From positions 1 through 64,000 of the forward strand of contig JAYTXQ010000227.1 of NCBI GenBank assembly GCA_043742825.1: a stretch of DNA of 64,000 nucleotides, written 5' to 3'. Below are positions 52,668 to 60,829 of this stretch, one piece after another. Both the position numbers and the translations under genes were made by a program. Source of the stretch: Acaudatibacter sp043742825. GTDB lineage: Bacteria > Pseudomonadota > Alphaproteobacteria > Caulobacterales > Caulobacteraceae. Numbering within the stretch: the first letter of the stretch is position 1; every line of letters starts with the position of its first letter. Below the pieces are notes generated by a model. That model made no database searches, was not told where the DNA came from, and was given only the letters and a program-made list of their open reading frames with translations.

Positions 52668-53648
52668 ATGACGTCGGAACTGGACGAGCCCCTCGCTCGC
52701 ATGGCCAAGGCTCGCCTCGGCGGCCTGGGCGTCGCCGACGTAGCTCGGATGTCAGCCGGGGCTTCGCAGGAGATATGGCGGTTTTCGGTTTTGAGTCACG
52801 ATGGGCCTGTGCCCATGGTCCTGCGTCGCGCACCGGGCGGGGGTCGTGTTTCCGACCTGGCGATAGGCCTTGAGGTCGAGGCCCAATTGATCGAGGCCGC
52901 TGCGGCGGTCGGTGTGCCGGTGCCCAGCGTCCCATGGGTCCTGACCCCGGAAGACGGCCTCGGACGCGGATTTATCATGGGTTTTGTCGAGGGCGAGACT
53001 TTAGGGGGGCGGATCGTCAAGAGCCCGGAGCTCGCTGTGGCCCGGGAATTCCTGGCCCACCAATGCGGCGAGATCATTGCCAGGATCCACACAATGAATC
53101 CGGATGATTTCCCGACCCTGCGCCGTTACACGCCTGCCGAGCAGGTGGCGCAATACAAAGAGACCTACCTGGCGACCAACTGGCCGAGACCCGTGTTTGA
53201 TCTGGCCTTTTGCTGGCTGGAGGACAACTGCCCACCGCCGCCGAAACACCCCAAACTGGTGCACGGTGATTTTCGCAACGGCAATCTGATGATCGGCCCG
53301 GACGGGGTGCGTGCGGTATTGGACTGGGAGATCGCCCATATCGCCGACCCCATGGCGGATCTGGGATGGCTGTGCACGAGTTGCTGGCGCTTTGGCATGA
53401 TCGACAAACCCGTCGGCGGCTTTGGTCTACGCGAAGATCTTTGGGCCGGCTACGAAACGGCCGGCGGCGCTCCGGTCAATCGTGACCACGCCAAGTTCTG
53501 GGAAGTCTTCGGTTCGATCCGCTGGGGTGTCATGTGCTGCGGCATGAGCGAGAGCTTCCGCACGGTCGATCCCAGCGTCGAGCGCGCCGTGATTGCCCGT
53601 CGCAGCAGCGAAAACGAGATCGATCTCTTGCGGCTGATCGCGGCCTGA
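52668..53648 (+). CDS. Aminoglycoside phosphotransferase-fold kinase (APH/FadE-associated)
   Basis: A 326-residue APH-family protein kinase-like fold. The catalytic loop is VHGDFRNGNLMIG, with the second metal Asp in VLDWEIAHIADPMADLGWL. N-terminal MSAGASQEIWRF is typical of the subgroup encoded with acyl-CoA dehydrogenases rather than of antibiotic kinases. It stands 1 base before DUF6285 and 0.4 kb before an acyl-CoA dehydrogenase, the same order as in many sphingomonads. It may phosphorylate a hydroxylated acyl intermediate, as in ACAD10-type systems. Confidence 0.85.
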   Translation: MTSELDEPLARMAKARLGGLGVADVARMSAGASQEIWRFSVLSHDGPVPMVLRRAPGGGRVSDLAIGLEVEAQLIEAAAAVGVPVPSVPWVLTPEDGLGRGFIMGFVEGETLGGRIVKSPELAVAREFLAHQCGEIIARIHTMNPDDFPTLRRYTPAEQVAQYKETYLATNWPRPVFDLAFCWLEDNCPPPPKHPKLVHGDFRNGNLMIGPDGVRAVLDWEIAHIADPMADLGWLCTSCWRFGMIDKPVGGFGLREDLWAGYETAGGAPVNRDHAKFWEVFGSIRWGVMCCGMSESFRTVDPSVERAVIARRSSENEIDLLRLIAA

Positions 53649-53649
53649 C

Positions 53650-54054
53650 ATGCAAGATCAACCCAACCCCAACGAGGTTCTCGCCGCCGTCGCCCGGTTT
53701 CTGAAAGCCGATGTTGCGCCCGCCCTTTCAGGCCATACGGGATTCCAGGTGCGGGTCGCCGCCAATGCCCTGGAGATGATGGCCCGCCAGCTCGACCTGA
53801 CACCTGCAAGCGACGCCGATGAACTGGCGACCCTCAGAGCCTTGCTTGGCCAAGACGGGGATTTGACCCATCTGAATGCGGAGCTCTCCCGCCGCATCCT
53901 GGATCGCCAGATGGATTTGAACACGCCCGGTCTTGCGGAACACCTATGGGCGACGACCATGGCAAAACTTGCTGTGGACCAGCCCACCTATGCCGCCTAC
54001 CGTGCCAGACTGGCGACGCGCGAGCCCGACCCCAACCCCGCCGACCGATCATAG
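53650..54054 (+). CDS. DUF6285 domain protein
   Basis: A 134-residue helical protein matching DUF6285 (NEVLAAVARFLKADVAPALS at 8-27, then FQVRVAANALEMMARQL). It has no catalytic motif that I recognise. The family occurs in operons with APH-like kinases and acyl-CoA dehydrogenases, as here (1 base after the kinase, 16 before the dehydrogenase), which suggests an accessory or subunit role. Confidence 0.82.
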   Translation: MQDQPNPNEVLAAVARFLKADVAPALSGHTGFQVRVAANALEMMARQLDLTPASDADELATLRALLGQDGDLTHLNAELSRRILDRQMDLNTPGLAEHLWATTMAKLAVDQPTYAAYRARLATREPDPNPADRS

Positions 54055-54070
54055 CCTAAGAGGAAACGCC

Positions 54071-55396
54071 ATGGATTTCGCCCTGTCACCTGAGCTCACC
54101 GCCTATCTGGCTGAGCTGGACGCCTTCATCGAAGCCAAGATCAAACCGATCGAACAGCGAGATGACAATATCCGTTTTTTTGATCACCGCCGCGAGAATG
54201 CCCGTACCGACTGGGACAACAATGGTTTGCCCCGGCACGAGTGGGAGGAACTCCTGGCCGAGGCACGGGCGGTCGCGAATGAGGCAGGGCACCTGCGTTA
54301 TGGCTGGCCCAAGGAAATGGGCGGGCAAGGGGGCAGCAACCTGGATATGGCGGTCATCCGCGAGCACCTGGCGGCCAGAGGACTTGGCCTGCACAACGAC
54401 CTGCAGACCGAGCATTCGATCGTCGGAAACAACCCGTTCATCCTGATGTTCAAGGAATTTGCCACCAACGCCCAGTACGAAATGTACGGCGAAAAGCTGC
54501 TGGCCGGCCAGATCCGTACCGGCTTTGGCCTGACCGAACCCAACCACGGCTCTGACGCCACCTTTATGGAAACCCGCGCCGTGCGCGAGGACAAGGACGG
54601 GGTTGCCGGCTGGCGGATCAATGGCGAGAAGATGTGGACCACCGGCATGCACGTGGCCAACTACATCATGGTTTTCGCCCGCACGAGCGGCAAGGACGGA
54701 GATTCCACTGGCCTGACGGTGTTCCTTGTTCCCGCAGATAATCCTGGGGTAAAGATTGAGGAATATCTGTGGACCTTCAACATGCCCACCGATCACCCGC
54801 GCGTCAGCCTCACCAACATCTGGGTCAGCGATGATGCCATCTGGGGCGTTGAAGGCCGGGGCTTAGGGCTAGGCCAAAGCTTCGTGCACCAGAACCGTAT
54901 CCGTCAGGCCGCCTCATCCCTGGGCGCGGCGGTCTATTGCGTCGAAGAAAGCGTCAAATATGCCCGCATGCGCAAGCCCTTCGGCAAGCCTTTGTCCGAC
55001 AATCAAGCCATCCAGTTTCCCTTGGTCGAACTGGCTACTCAGTGCGAAATGCTGCGCCTGCTGATCCGCAAGACCGCATGGGAAATGGACAACATGCCCC
55101 ACAAGGAGGTGGAAAAACAGATCTCCGACAAGGTCTCCATGTGCAATTATTGGGGCAATCGCTTGGTCTGCGAAGCCGCCGACCGGGCCATGCAGGTGCA
55201 TGGCGGTATCGGCTATTCCCGCCACAAATCTTTCGAACACATCTATCGCCACCACCGCCGCTACCGCATCACTGAAGGCAGCGAAGAAATCCAGATGCGC
55301 AAAGTCGCGGCCTTCCTGTTCGGCTATCTAGGGCCCAAAAGGGAGACATACAAAACCCTGACCTGGGACGACGTGGATTATCGCAAGGGGAATTAG
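54071..55396 (+). CDS. Acyl-CoA dehydrogenase (ACAD10/11-like)
   Basis: A 441-residue acyl-CoA dehydrogenase. FGLTEPNHGSDAT and WRINGEKMWTTG are the FAD-binding middle-domain motifs; the C-terminal domain has MQVHGGIGYSRHKSFEHIYR and ITEGSEEIQM. The catalytic base cannot be fixed by eye. The frame is open from 53933, but the ATG at 54071 with aagagga upstream gives the normal N-terminus. Last gene of the kinase/DUF6285/dehydrogenase operon; pairing with an APH kinase suggests oxidation of 4-hydroxy-type acyl-CoAs after phosphorylation. Confidence 0.9.
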   Translation: MDFALSPELTAYLAELDAFIEAKIKPIEQRDDNIRFFDHRRENARTDWDNNGLPRHEWEELLAEARAVANEAGHLRYGWPKEMGGQGGSNLDMAVIREHLAARGLGLHNDLQTEHSIVGNNPFILMFKEFATNAQYEMYGEKLLAGQIRTGFGLTEPNHGSDATFMETRAVREDKDGVAGWRINGEKMWTTGMHVANYIMVFARTSGKDGDSTGLTVFLVPADNPGVKIEEYLWTFNMPTDHPRVSLTNIWVSDDAIWGVEGRGLGLGQSFVHQNRIRQAASSLGAAVYCVEESVKYARMRKPFGKPLSDNQAIQFPLVELATQCEMLRLLIRKTAWEMDNMPHKEVEKQISDKVSMCNYWGNRLVCEAADRAMQVHGGIGYSRHKSFEHIYRHHRRYRITEGSEEIQMRKVAAFLFGYLGPKRETYKTLTWDDVDYRKGN

Positions 55397-55478
55397 GGAG
55401 CGCGCGCTTGTTTGCGTTTGGACGCCGTATCCGTGTCATGTATATTGAGCGTGTCCGTATAAACATTCGAGACAACAA

Positions 55479-55715
55479 ATGGCTCTACAAATCGCAAATC
55501 CCGTCGTCGTTGCGAAGGTGCAACGGCTGGCCCGCGCTGTCGGCATGACAAAGACGGCTCTTGTCGAACGGGCGATTGATAGCTTGGCGGGGGAAATTCA
55601 TCGCGTGTCCGACATAGGACGAATGGCTGCACTATTGGCTCAACTCGACCGCATCCCAGATCGCACGGATGCTTTCGATCCTCTGGATTGGGACAGCCAC
55701 GGCCTACCGAAGTGA
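55479..55715 (+). CDS. vapB: VapB-type (RHH/PSK-like) antitoxin
   Basis: A 78-residue antitoxin. The N-terminal VVVAKVQRLARAVGMTKTALVERAIDS (first part about 8-27) resembles the Rv0623/PSK-family VapB DNA-binding domain, and the C-terminal DPLDWDSHGLPK is the toxin-binding end. Intact, overlapping the vapC start (GTGA). Its toxin partner is broken, so the antitoxin may now be an orphan. Confidence 0.87.
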   Translation: MALQIANPVVVAKVQRLARAVGMTKTALVERAIDSLAGEIHRVSDIGRMAALLAQLDRIPDRTDAFDPLDWDSHGLPK

Positions 55716-56132
55716 TCGTTGTCGATACCTCCGCGATCGTCGCAATTGTCTTTGGCGAGCCAGAACGTGAGGCGTTTTTTGACATCATTCGTAAGGCCGG
55801 CAAGGCTTTGATTAGCACCGTGTCGGTAGTTGAGGCCAAGATGGTAGTTCACGGTCGGCGGGGTGAGCGCGCAGTCGTTCTGGTCGACGACCTGTTACGG
55901 CTCGAAGCTTTCGAGGTTGTGGCACCGGGCGTGCCGGAGATGAACGCTGCCTATTCTGCCTTCGTCGCTTTCGGCAAGGGCAGCGGCCACCCCGCAAGCC
56001 TGAATTTTCGGCGCTGTCTTCAGTTATGCCCTGGCTAAGGTGAGGGGCCAGCAGCTGCTGTTCAAAGGCAATGACTTCGCGCAAACCGATGTGGCTAGCG
56101 CTGTCGCGACGCACACCGCCACCCGCCCGTGA
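55712..56132 (+). pseudogene. vapC: VapC PIN-domain toxin, frameshifted
   Basis: From the GTG at 55712 the frame gives VIVVDTSAIVAIVFGEPER (catalytic Asp), VSVVEAKMVV (catalytic Glu) and FGKGSGHPASLNF, and then drifts to a stop at 56036. An extra T in the tttt run at 56005-56008 explains this: removing one base restores GAVFSYALAKVRG, QQLLFKGNDFAQTD and a stop at 56130, the normal PIN C-terminus. In the restored frame the third acidic residue (GDC in relatives) is Ala, so the toxin would be weak even without the frameshift. Confidence 0.82.
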
Positions 56133-56282
56133 TAAAGTTGCGCGTGCGGTTTCTGGTAGGCAGCTTATGCAAAATCGCGAAGGGCGGGATTCTGATCTTT
56201 TCAATCAAGCTGAAACACGCCACCAGGCCAAAGTTGGGGTAATTGGGAGTTACCGTAGGACGACCTAAGCTATCCAACTCGC

Positions 56283-56906
56283 TCAGCCGCGGCGCAGGAA
56301 ATCAAGCTTGTTGGTCAGGGTGGCGTAGCCACGCTCCTGCAGCCGTTTGAGTGTTTGTTCAAACACCAAGAGCTCCGCCTTCTGCAATTCGACCCAGCGT
56401 TTGTCGGCGCTGCCTGAGAACGTGTCCATGCGCAACACGTCCTCGTAATAACGCTTCAGAGCCGTCACCGGTCGGGCGTAGTCTATAATAGTGAGAAATT
56501 TTACCGCATTGATCTCGGTGATGCGGTAGTTAACACCGTAGTATCTGCGATTTGCGTTCAGAAACACCGACCCCTTCTGACTGAGGTCGAACTAAGCGTT
56601 GCAGCGTTGGAACGCAGGCCCGTCGAGCCGCTCGGGCATAATGATCTGGATGCTGGTCGTGTCCAGACTAAATGTCGTTTCGACTCCGCCGCCGCCCTCC
56701 TGTGGCCGGGGGTTGTCGTTAAGAGTGACAACGCCGCTAATGAGCTGTTGTCCAACGACGTCGAGGAAATTGTAGTAGTAACCGGTAGCCAAACCGGGGG
56801 CCATCAACAGGGGATCGTCGTCAGTCTTCTTCGGCGAGAAGACGGGTGAGAGAACACGCTCTGCCAGCTTGATACCGGCGTCGATTGCGACGTCTGTCCA
56901 GACCAT
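56283..56906 (-). pseudogene. Prokaryotic STING-like cyclic-dinucleotide receptor, interrupted by an in-frame amber codon
   Basis: Two minus-strand frames, 56906-56592 and the continuation to 56283, are in the same phase and separated only by TAG at 56592-56594. Joined they make 206 residues plus codon 105. The layout resembles the STING ligand-binding domain: APGLATGYYYNFLDVV at 36-51 (compare LAxxYYxxFL in STING), SIQIIMPERLD at 85-95, the lid strands NRRYYGVNYRITEI at 119-132, IIDYARPVTALKRY at 140-153 (compare the EYATPLQTL ligand segment) and the helix WVELQKAELLVFEQTLKRL at 171-189. The 35-residue N-terminus is neither a TM helix bundle nor a TIR domain. A gga-ga Shine-Dalgarno precedes the ATG. 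No CD-NTase is nearby. Family call is by remembered motifs. Confidence 0.62.
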
Positions 56907-57000
56907 GGGAGAATCTCCAAGCTTGTCTCGCGGCTAACCGCAAGGTCGCGCATTTGCTTGGGTCTGGCAGCTCATAACCGTTGGCGCAATAGGTCGATAA

Positions 57001-57271
57001 TTACGACGTCAGCTTACCTAACACCACCAACGCTTCCCGCCCCAGCGCCTCGATTTCGCAGTCGATCTCGGCCAGGGCCAGTTCGAGTTCACCTCGCAGC
57101 GCTCGTGTTTCCCCCGTCGCGTCTGATCCTCGGGCCGGGTAAGCCAAGAATTCAATATGGCGCACTAAATCCTCGCGGGCCGCGAGGATGGGTTCGCGGG
57201 GCGTGACCACCCTTTCGGGGATTGTCGCCGTGAACGAGCCAGCGGACGAAACTATGCAGCAAACTCGACAT
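57001..57271 (-). pseudogene. Small helical protein gene coupled to epmB, apparently frameshifted
   Basis: An ATG at 57271 overlaps the epmB stop (TAATG), preceded by ggaggtgta. It encodes MSSLLHSFVRWLVHGDNPRK, then runs out of phase to a stop after 39 codons. Removing one G from the ggg near 57216-57218 continues into VVTPREPILAAREDLVRHIE, a charged frame (open from GTG 57210) that ends ALVVLGKLTS at 57001. The joined product would be 89 residues with a coiled-coil-like C-terminal half (ELELALAEIDCEIEALGRE). I do not recognise the family. Translation of the GTG frame alone (69 residues) is the alternative. Confidence 0.5.
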
Positions 57272-58323
57272 TACACCTCCGGTGGGTAGATGTGCGTGAT
57301 ACCCCAGGGGTCTTCAACCCGTGCTGTGCCGTCCAGGGCGTCCTGGCAATAGGTCGGCCCGACCGGGACCTTGCCGTGCCCGCCGGGGATGTCGAGGACG
57401 AAGGTGGGTTGGCAGAGGCCCGACAGGCTACCGCGCATCTCGCGCATCAGGGCCTGACCGTCACAGAGGTTGGCGCGCAGATGGGCGGTGCCAGGGGCCA
57501 GATCACTTTGGTGCAGGTAATAGGGCTTGATCCGGGTCTCGACGAACGCGCGCATCAGCTCGCTAAGGGTCTGGGCATTGTCATTGACCCCGCGCAGAAG
57601 CACGGTCTGGCTGAGCATCGGGATACCGGCATCGATCATTCGGGCACAGGCGGCGCGCACAACGGCCGTCAGCTCACGGGGGTGGTTTGCGTGTAGGGCA
57701 ACATAGACCGCCTTGTTCGCCCGCTTCAGCGCCGCGACCAAGGCACCGCTGATCCGCGCCGGATCTACCGCCGGTACCCGGGTATGCAGGCGTACGACCT
57801 TAACGTGGTCGATTTGAGCCAGGCGGTCCATGATCAGGCCTAACCGCCTGGGCGACAGGATCAGGGGATCACCGCCGGTGAGGATCACCTCCCAGATGGC
57901 CGGGCGCTGCGAGATATAGGCGAAGGCGGCGTCCAGGTCTTCGGGACTCAGCGCCTGGGCATGGCCGGGGCCAACCGTTTCCCGGCGAAAGCAGAAACGG
58001 CAATAGGTTACGCAGGTATGGGTTGGCATCAGCAGCACGCGGTCGGGATAGCGATGCACAACTCCAGCGACCGGGCTGTGAACCGCGTCGCCGACCGGAT
58101 CGGTCATATCCCCTGGCTGGCCGTGCAGTTCGGCCTCGTTCGGTAGGAACTGAAGCGCAATGGGATCGGCCGGGTCGTCGTGGTCGATGAGTTCGGCGCT
58201 GTGCGCGGTTATGGCCACAGCATAGCGCGCCGCTACCAGTTGCAGAGCCGTAAGGCGCTCGGGGGCAATAAAACCCAGCTCCGCGAGAGCTGCAGGCGTG
58301 GTGAGGGTACTTGAGCGGGTCAT
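57271..58323 (-). CDS. epmB: EF-P (R)-beta-lysine-forming lysine 2,3-aminomutase
   Basis: A 350-residue radical SAM/PLP enzyme of the EpmB (YjeK) type. The 4Fe-4S ligands are Cys104, Cys108 and Cys111 (CVTYCRFC); VILTGGDPLILS follows, and the C-terminal DIPGGHGKVPVGP holds the likely PLP lysine. It converts (S)-alpha-lysine to (R)-beta-lysine, which EpmA attaches to elongation factor P. It lies 9 bases downstream of epmA on the same strand, with efp divergent, so the assignment to EF-P modification instead of lysine catabolism is well supported. Confidence 0.92.
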   Translation of the reverse strand: MTRSSTLTTPAALAELGFIAPERLTALQLVAARYAVAITAHSAELIDHDDPADPIALQFLPNEAELHGQPGDMTDPVGDAVHSPVAGVVHRYPDRVLLMPTHTCVTYCRFCFRRETVGPGHAQALSPEDLDAAFAYISQRPAIWEVILTGGDPLILSPRRLGLIMDRLAQIDHVKVVRLHTRVPAVDPARISGALVAALKRANKAVYVALHANHPRELTAVVRAACARMIDAGIPMLSQTVLLRGVNDNAQTLSELMRAFVETRIKPYYLHQSDLAPGTAHLRANLCDGQALMREMRGSLSGLCQPTFVLDIPGGHGKVPVGPTYCQDALDGTARVEDPWGITHIYPPEV

Positions 58324-58332
58324 ATCAAGTCC

Positions 58333-59412
58333 TTAGCCGACAACAGGCGTCCAACGAACCTGATCGATGTGGGTTGCCCCTGTGGCCAGCATGACCAGAC
58401 GATCAAAACCCAAGGCGGCACCACTGGCGGGTGGCATCACTGCCAGTGCGGCGAGGAAATCCTCGTCGATGGGATAGCTGGAGCCGTAAACACGCTGCAT
58501 CTCAGCCATTTCGGCCGTGAAGCGTCGGCGTTGCTCAGCCGGGTCGGTGAGTTCGGCAAAAGCATTGGCCAGTTCGACGCCGCAGGCATAGAGCTCAAAG
58601 CGTTCGGCGACCTTGGGCGAGCCGGGCTTGGCGCGGGCGAGGGCGGCCTCGGCGACGGGATACTCACAAAGTATGGTCGCCCGACCCAGACCCAGATTCG
58701 GCTCAATCCGTTCCACCATGACCCGGCTGAAGACATCGGCCCAGGTATCATCGGGAGCGATCCTCACACCGGCGCCGTGCGCGGTAGCGGCCAGAGTCTC
58801 ACGGTCGGGTTCTCCACCATTATCCAGGCTGGCCAGCAGATCGATGTCGGAGAAACGCTCAAAGGCCTCCGCCACCGTCAGGCGTTCTGGGCTGAGAAAC
58901 GGGTCCATTGTTCGACCGCGAAATTCGAAGTGCCGGCATCGCGCCGTTTGGGCGCTCAGGCTGAGTAACCTAGCGCAGTCGTCCATCAACGCCTGGTAGG
59001 GTTCCCCTGCGCGGTACCATTCCAACAACGTAAATTCCGGACTGTGCAGGGGCCCGCGCTCGCGATTGCGCCAGACAGTGGCGAAATCGAAAATCCGCTC
59101 TTCCCCTGCCGCCAACAGTTTCTTGCAGGCGAATTCCGGCGAAGTATGCAGATACAACTGCTGTGCTTCGCCGCCCAGCGTGATCAGTTCGGTGGCAAAG
59201 GCATGCAGATGCGCTTCGTTGCCCGGTGAGACCTGTAAGGCCGCCGTCTGCGTCTCCACAAAGCCTTGAGCTTCGAACCAGTCCCTCACCGCGCGCGTCA
59301 CCTGGTTGCGCATCAGAAGCCGCGGACGACGCAATGCGTGGCGCTCTGGCAACCACCAAGGCGGCTCTGCCTCTGGCCTTTCGGGTGCCGGGTGGTGTAG
59401 GTGCGCGTTCAA
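58333..59412 (-). CDS. epmA: EF-P lysine ligase (PoxA/GenX)
   Basis: A 359-residue truncated class II lysyl-tRNA synthetase catalytic core without anticodon-binding domain. Motif 2 appears around FATVWRNRERG with SPEFTLLEWYRAG, and motif 3 as GAALGFDRLVML near the C-terminus. The N-terminal LMRNQVTRAVRDWFEAQGFVE (start about 33) is motif 1 region. It activates (R)-beta-lysine and transfers it to Lys34 of EF-P. Length is slightly above that of E. coli EpmA (325). Divergent from efp with 57 bases between starts. Confidence 0.92.
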   Translation of the reverse strand: MNAHLHHPAPERPEAEPPWWLPERHALRRPRLLMRNQVTRAVRDWFEAQGFVETQTAALQVSPGNEAHLHAFATELITLGGEAQQLYLHTSPEFACKKLLAAGEERIFDFATVWRNRERGPLHSPEFTLLEWYRAGEPYQALMDDCARLLSLSAQTARCRHFEFRGRTMDPFLSPERLTVAEAFERFSDIDLLASLDNGGEPDRETLAATAHGAGVRIAPDDTWADVFSRVMVERIEPNLGLGRATILCEYPVAEAALARAKPGSPKVAERFELYACGVELANAFAELTDPAEQRRRFTAEMAEMQRVYGSSYPIDEDFLAALAVMPPASGAALGFDRLVMLATGATHIDQVRWTPVVG

Positions 59413-59469
59413 ATTTCAATTCCGTACCGGGGCGCGAAGCTGCGCTCCGGGCGTAGTTTAGAGGGTATC

Positions 59470-60039
59470 ATGGTCAAGGTCGCGGCAAGTTCACTGCGCA
59501 GAGGTTCCGTCGTCGATCTGGAGGGGAAGCTATATGTGGTGCTCAGCCTGGAAAATATTCACCCCGGCAAGGGCACGCCTGTCACTCAATTGGACATGCG
59601 CCGGATCTCCGATGGTGTGAAGGTCTCCGAACGCTGGCGCACGACCGAGCAAGTGGAACGCGCCTTTGTCGATGATCGCGACTATAATTTTCTCTATTCA
59701 GACGGGGATGGCTATCACTTCATGAATCCGGCCAACTTTGACCAGGTCTCGGTGCCAGCCGACCTAGTGGGTGACGCTGCTGCCTATCTGCAAGACGGGA
59801 TGACAGTGACACTGTCGCTGCACAACGAAATTCCCATTGCCCTGGAATTGCCAACGCGGGCAACTTTGGAGGTGGTCGAAACCGAACCTTCAGTAAAGGG
59901 CCAGACCGCATCGGGATCCGCCAAGCCAGCGATTCTGTCCAATGGTGTGCGCACGATGGTGCCAGCCTATCTGACCGTTGGCACCCGCGTCGTCGTTCTG
60001 ACCGCTGACGGCTCTTATATCGAGCGCGCTAAAGACTAG
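59470..60039 (+). CDS. efp: Translation elongation factor P
   Basis: A 189-residue EF-P with three beta-barrel domains. The tip loop of domain I reads ENIHPGKGTP, and Lys34 is the modification site, matching the adjacent EpmA/EpmB enzymes. Domain III ends VGTRVVVLTADGSYIERAKD, the usual C-terminus. The start is at ATG 59470 (agggtatc upstream). EF-P relieves ribosome stalling at polyproline; the Pro/Gln-rich protein at 14473 and many others would be clients. Confidence 0.95.
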   Translation: MVKVAASSLRRGSVVDLEGKLYVVLSLENIHPGKGTPVTQLDMRRISDGVKVSERWRTTEQVERAFVDDRDYNFLYSDGDGYHFMNPANFDQVSVPADLVGDAAAYLQDGMTVTLSLHNEIPIALELPTRATLEVVETEPSVKGQTASGSAKPAILSNGVRTMVPAYLTVGTRVVVLTADGSYIERAKD

Positions 60040-60229
60040 ACCGCAGCGGCCTGAGGGTCCCGAGTAGCAAAAGGTCAACCGAGCAGTTCACTATTGTTGG
60101 GCAGCCGTAGCGATATGACTGCGGCAGCCCGAAGCCCCGCAACTGATCGCTGCTGGATAGCGGTCGCACCGGCAACACACGGGTCAACTGGCAAGGATCA
60201 TCGCACGCGTCCGAGGCAAATAGTCTCGA

Positions 60230-60583
60230 TCAGCGAAACCAACGCCCGCACGCGGATGGGGTAACGCGCAGCTCATAGCGGCCATCATAGGGGTCCCAAA
60301 CCCGACGACGTACAACACATGTGCCGCCGCCATAACCTCTGCCCCAGTATCGGCCGCGCCATTCGCGATGTTCACGGTCGCCCTCGCCATGATAGCGCAC
60401 GCCCCAGCCGTCTCCGCGCCAGTGGTCGCCGCCCCGCCAATCAGAGCCTCGGCCATCGCCGTAGTAGCCACCACGATCACCACGGTAATGATCGCCGTCA
60501 GCCAAGGTCGGCGTTGCAATCGCCAAAGCCGCGCCGGCCAGACTGAGGATGGCCAATCCGCGCAAAACCAAACGTTTCATCAT
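60230..60583 (-). CDS. Small secreted Gly/Arg/Tyr-rich protein
   Basis: A 117-residue protein with a clear signal peptide (MMKRLVLRGLAILSLAGAAL, cleaved about residue 29 at TLADG). The mature part is a low-complexity run rich in Gly, Asp, Arg, Tyr and Trp (GDRGGYYGDGRGSDWRGG), ending with a small cysteine-containing segment CVVRRRVWDPYDGRYELR. The start at ATG 60583 has gagg 6 bases upstream; the frame opens at 60607. Function unknown; probably an envelope or matrix protein. Confidence 0.68.
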   Translation of the reverse strand: MMKRLVLRGLAILSLAGAALAIATPTLADGDHYRGDRGGYYGDGRGSDWRGGDHWRGDGWGVRYHGEGDREHREWRGRYWGRGYGGGTCVVRRRVWDPYDGRYELRVTPSACGRWFR

Positions 60584-60758
60584 AAGCCTCACAACTCTGC
60601 CTGCCATGTCAGGACTCCGAAGTGGAGACCGCGTCAGGGATGAGACGGGTTTACGGCCACCCTGCTGAACCGGTGCTGAACGCCGGCATCAGCTTTGGAT
60701 GCAGCTTTCCAGGCCACGCAGGCCTGTAGTTGCCAATCGAAACCCTGAACGGCGCTAA

Positions 60759-60806
60759 AGCGGGACGCGGATAAGTGGACACCGGTTATCCGCGCAAATC
60801 CCGCTC
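60759..60806. repeat. Hairpin agcgggacgcggataa ... ttatccgcgcaaatcccgct
   Basis: Arms agcggg-cgcggataa and ttatccgcg-cccgct pair over about 15 bases with a short loop and a four-base bulge. Located just past the 3' end of the lipoprotein gene (60830), it could stop that transcript, and its sequence looks like a dispersed repeat. Confidence 0.5.
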
Positions 60807-60829
60807 TAAATGTTTAGAATCATCGTGAT

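Noticed and set aside
52668..53648. Antibiotic resistance aminoglycoside phosphotransferase
   Set aside because: Shares the fold, but operon context with DUF6285 and acyl-CoA dehydrogenase and the N-terminal motif point to the metabolic APH subgroup.
56071..56268. 65-codon plus-strand frame after vapC
   Set aside because: It overlaps the restored VapC frame and shows no domain; probably chance.
55396..58323. CBASS operon with CD-NTase next to the STING-like gene
   Set aside because: No frame near the gene shows the GS-x(10)-DxD nucleotidyltransferase motif, and flanking genes are VapBC and EpmB.
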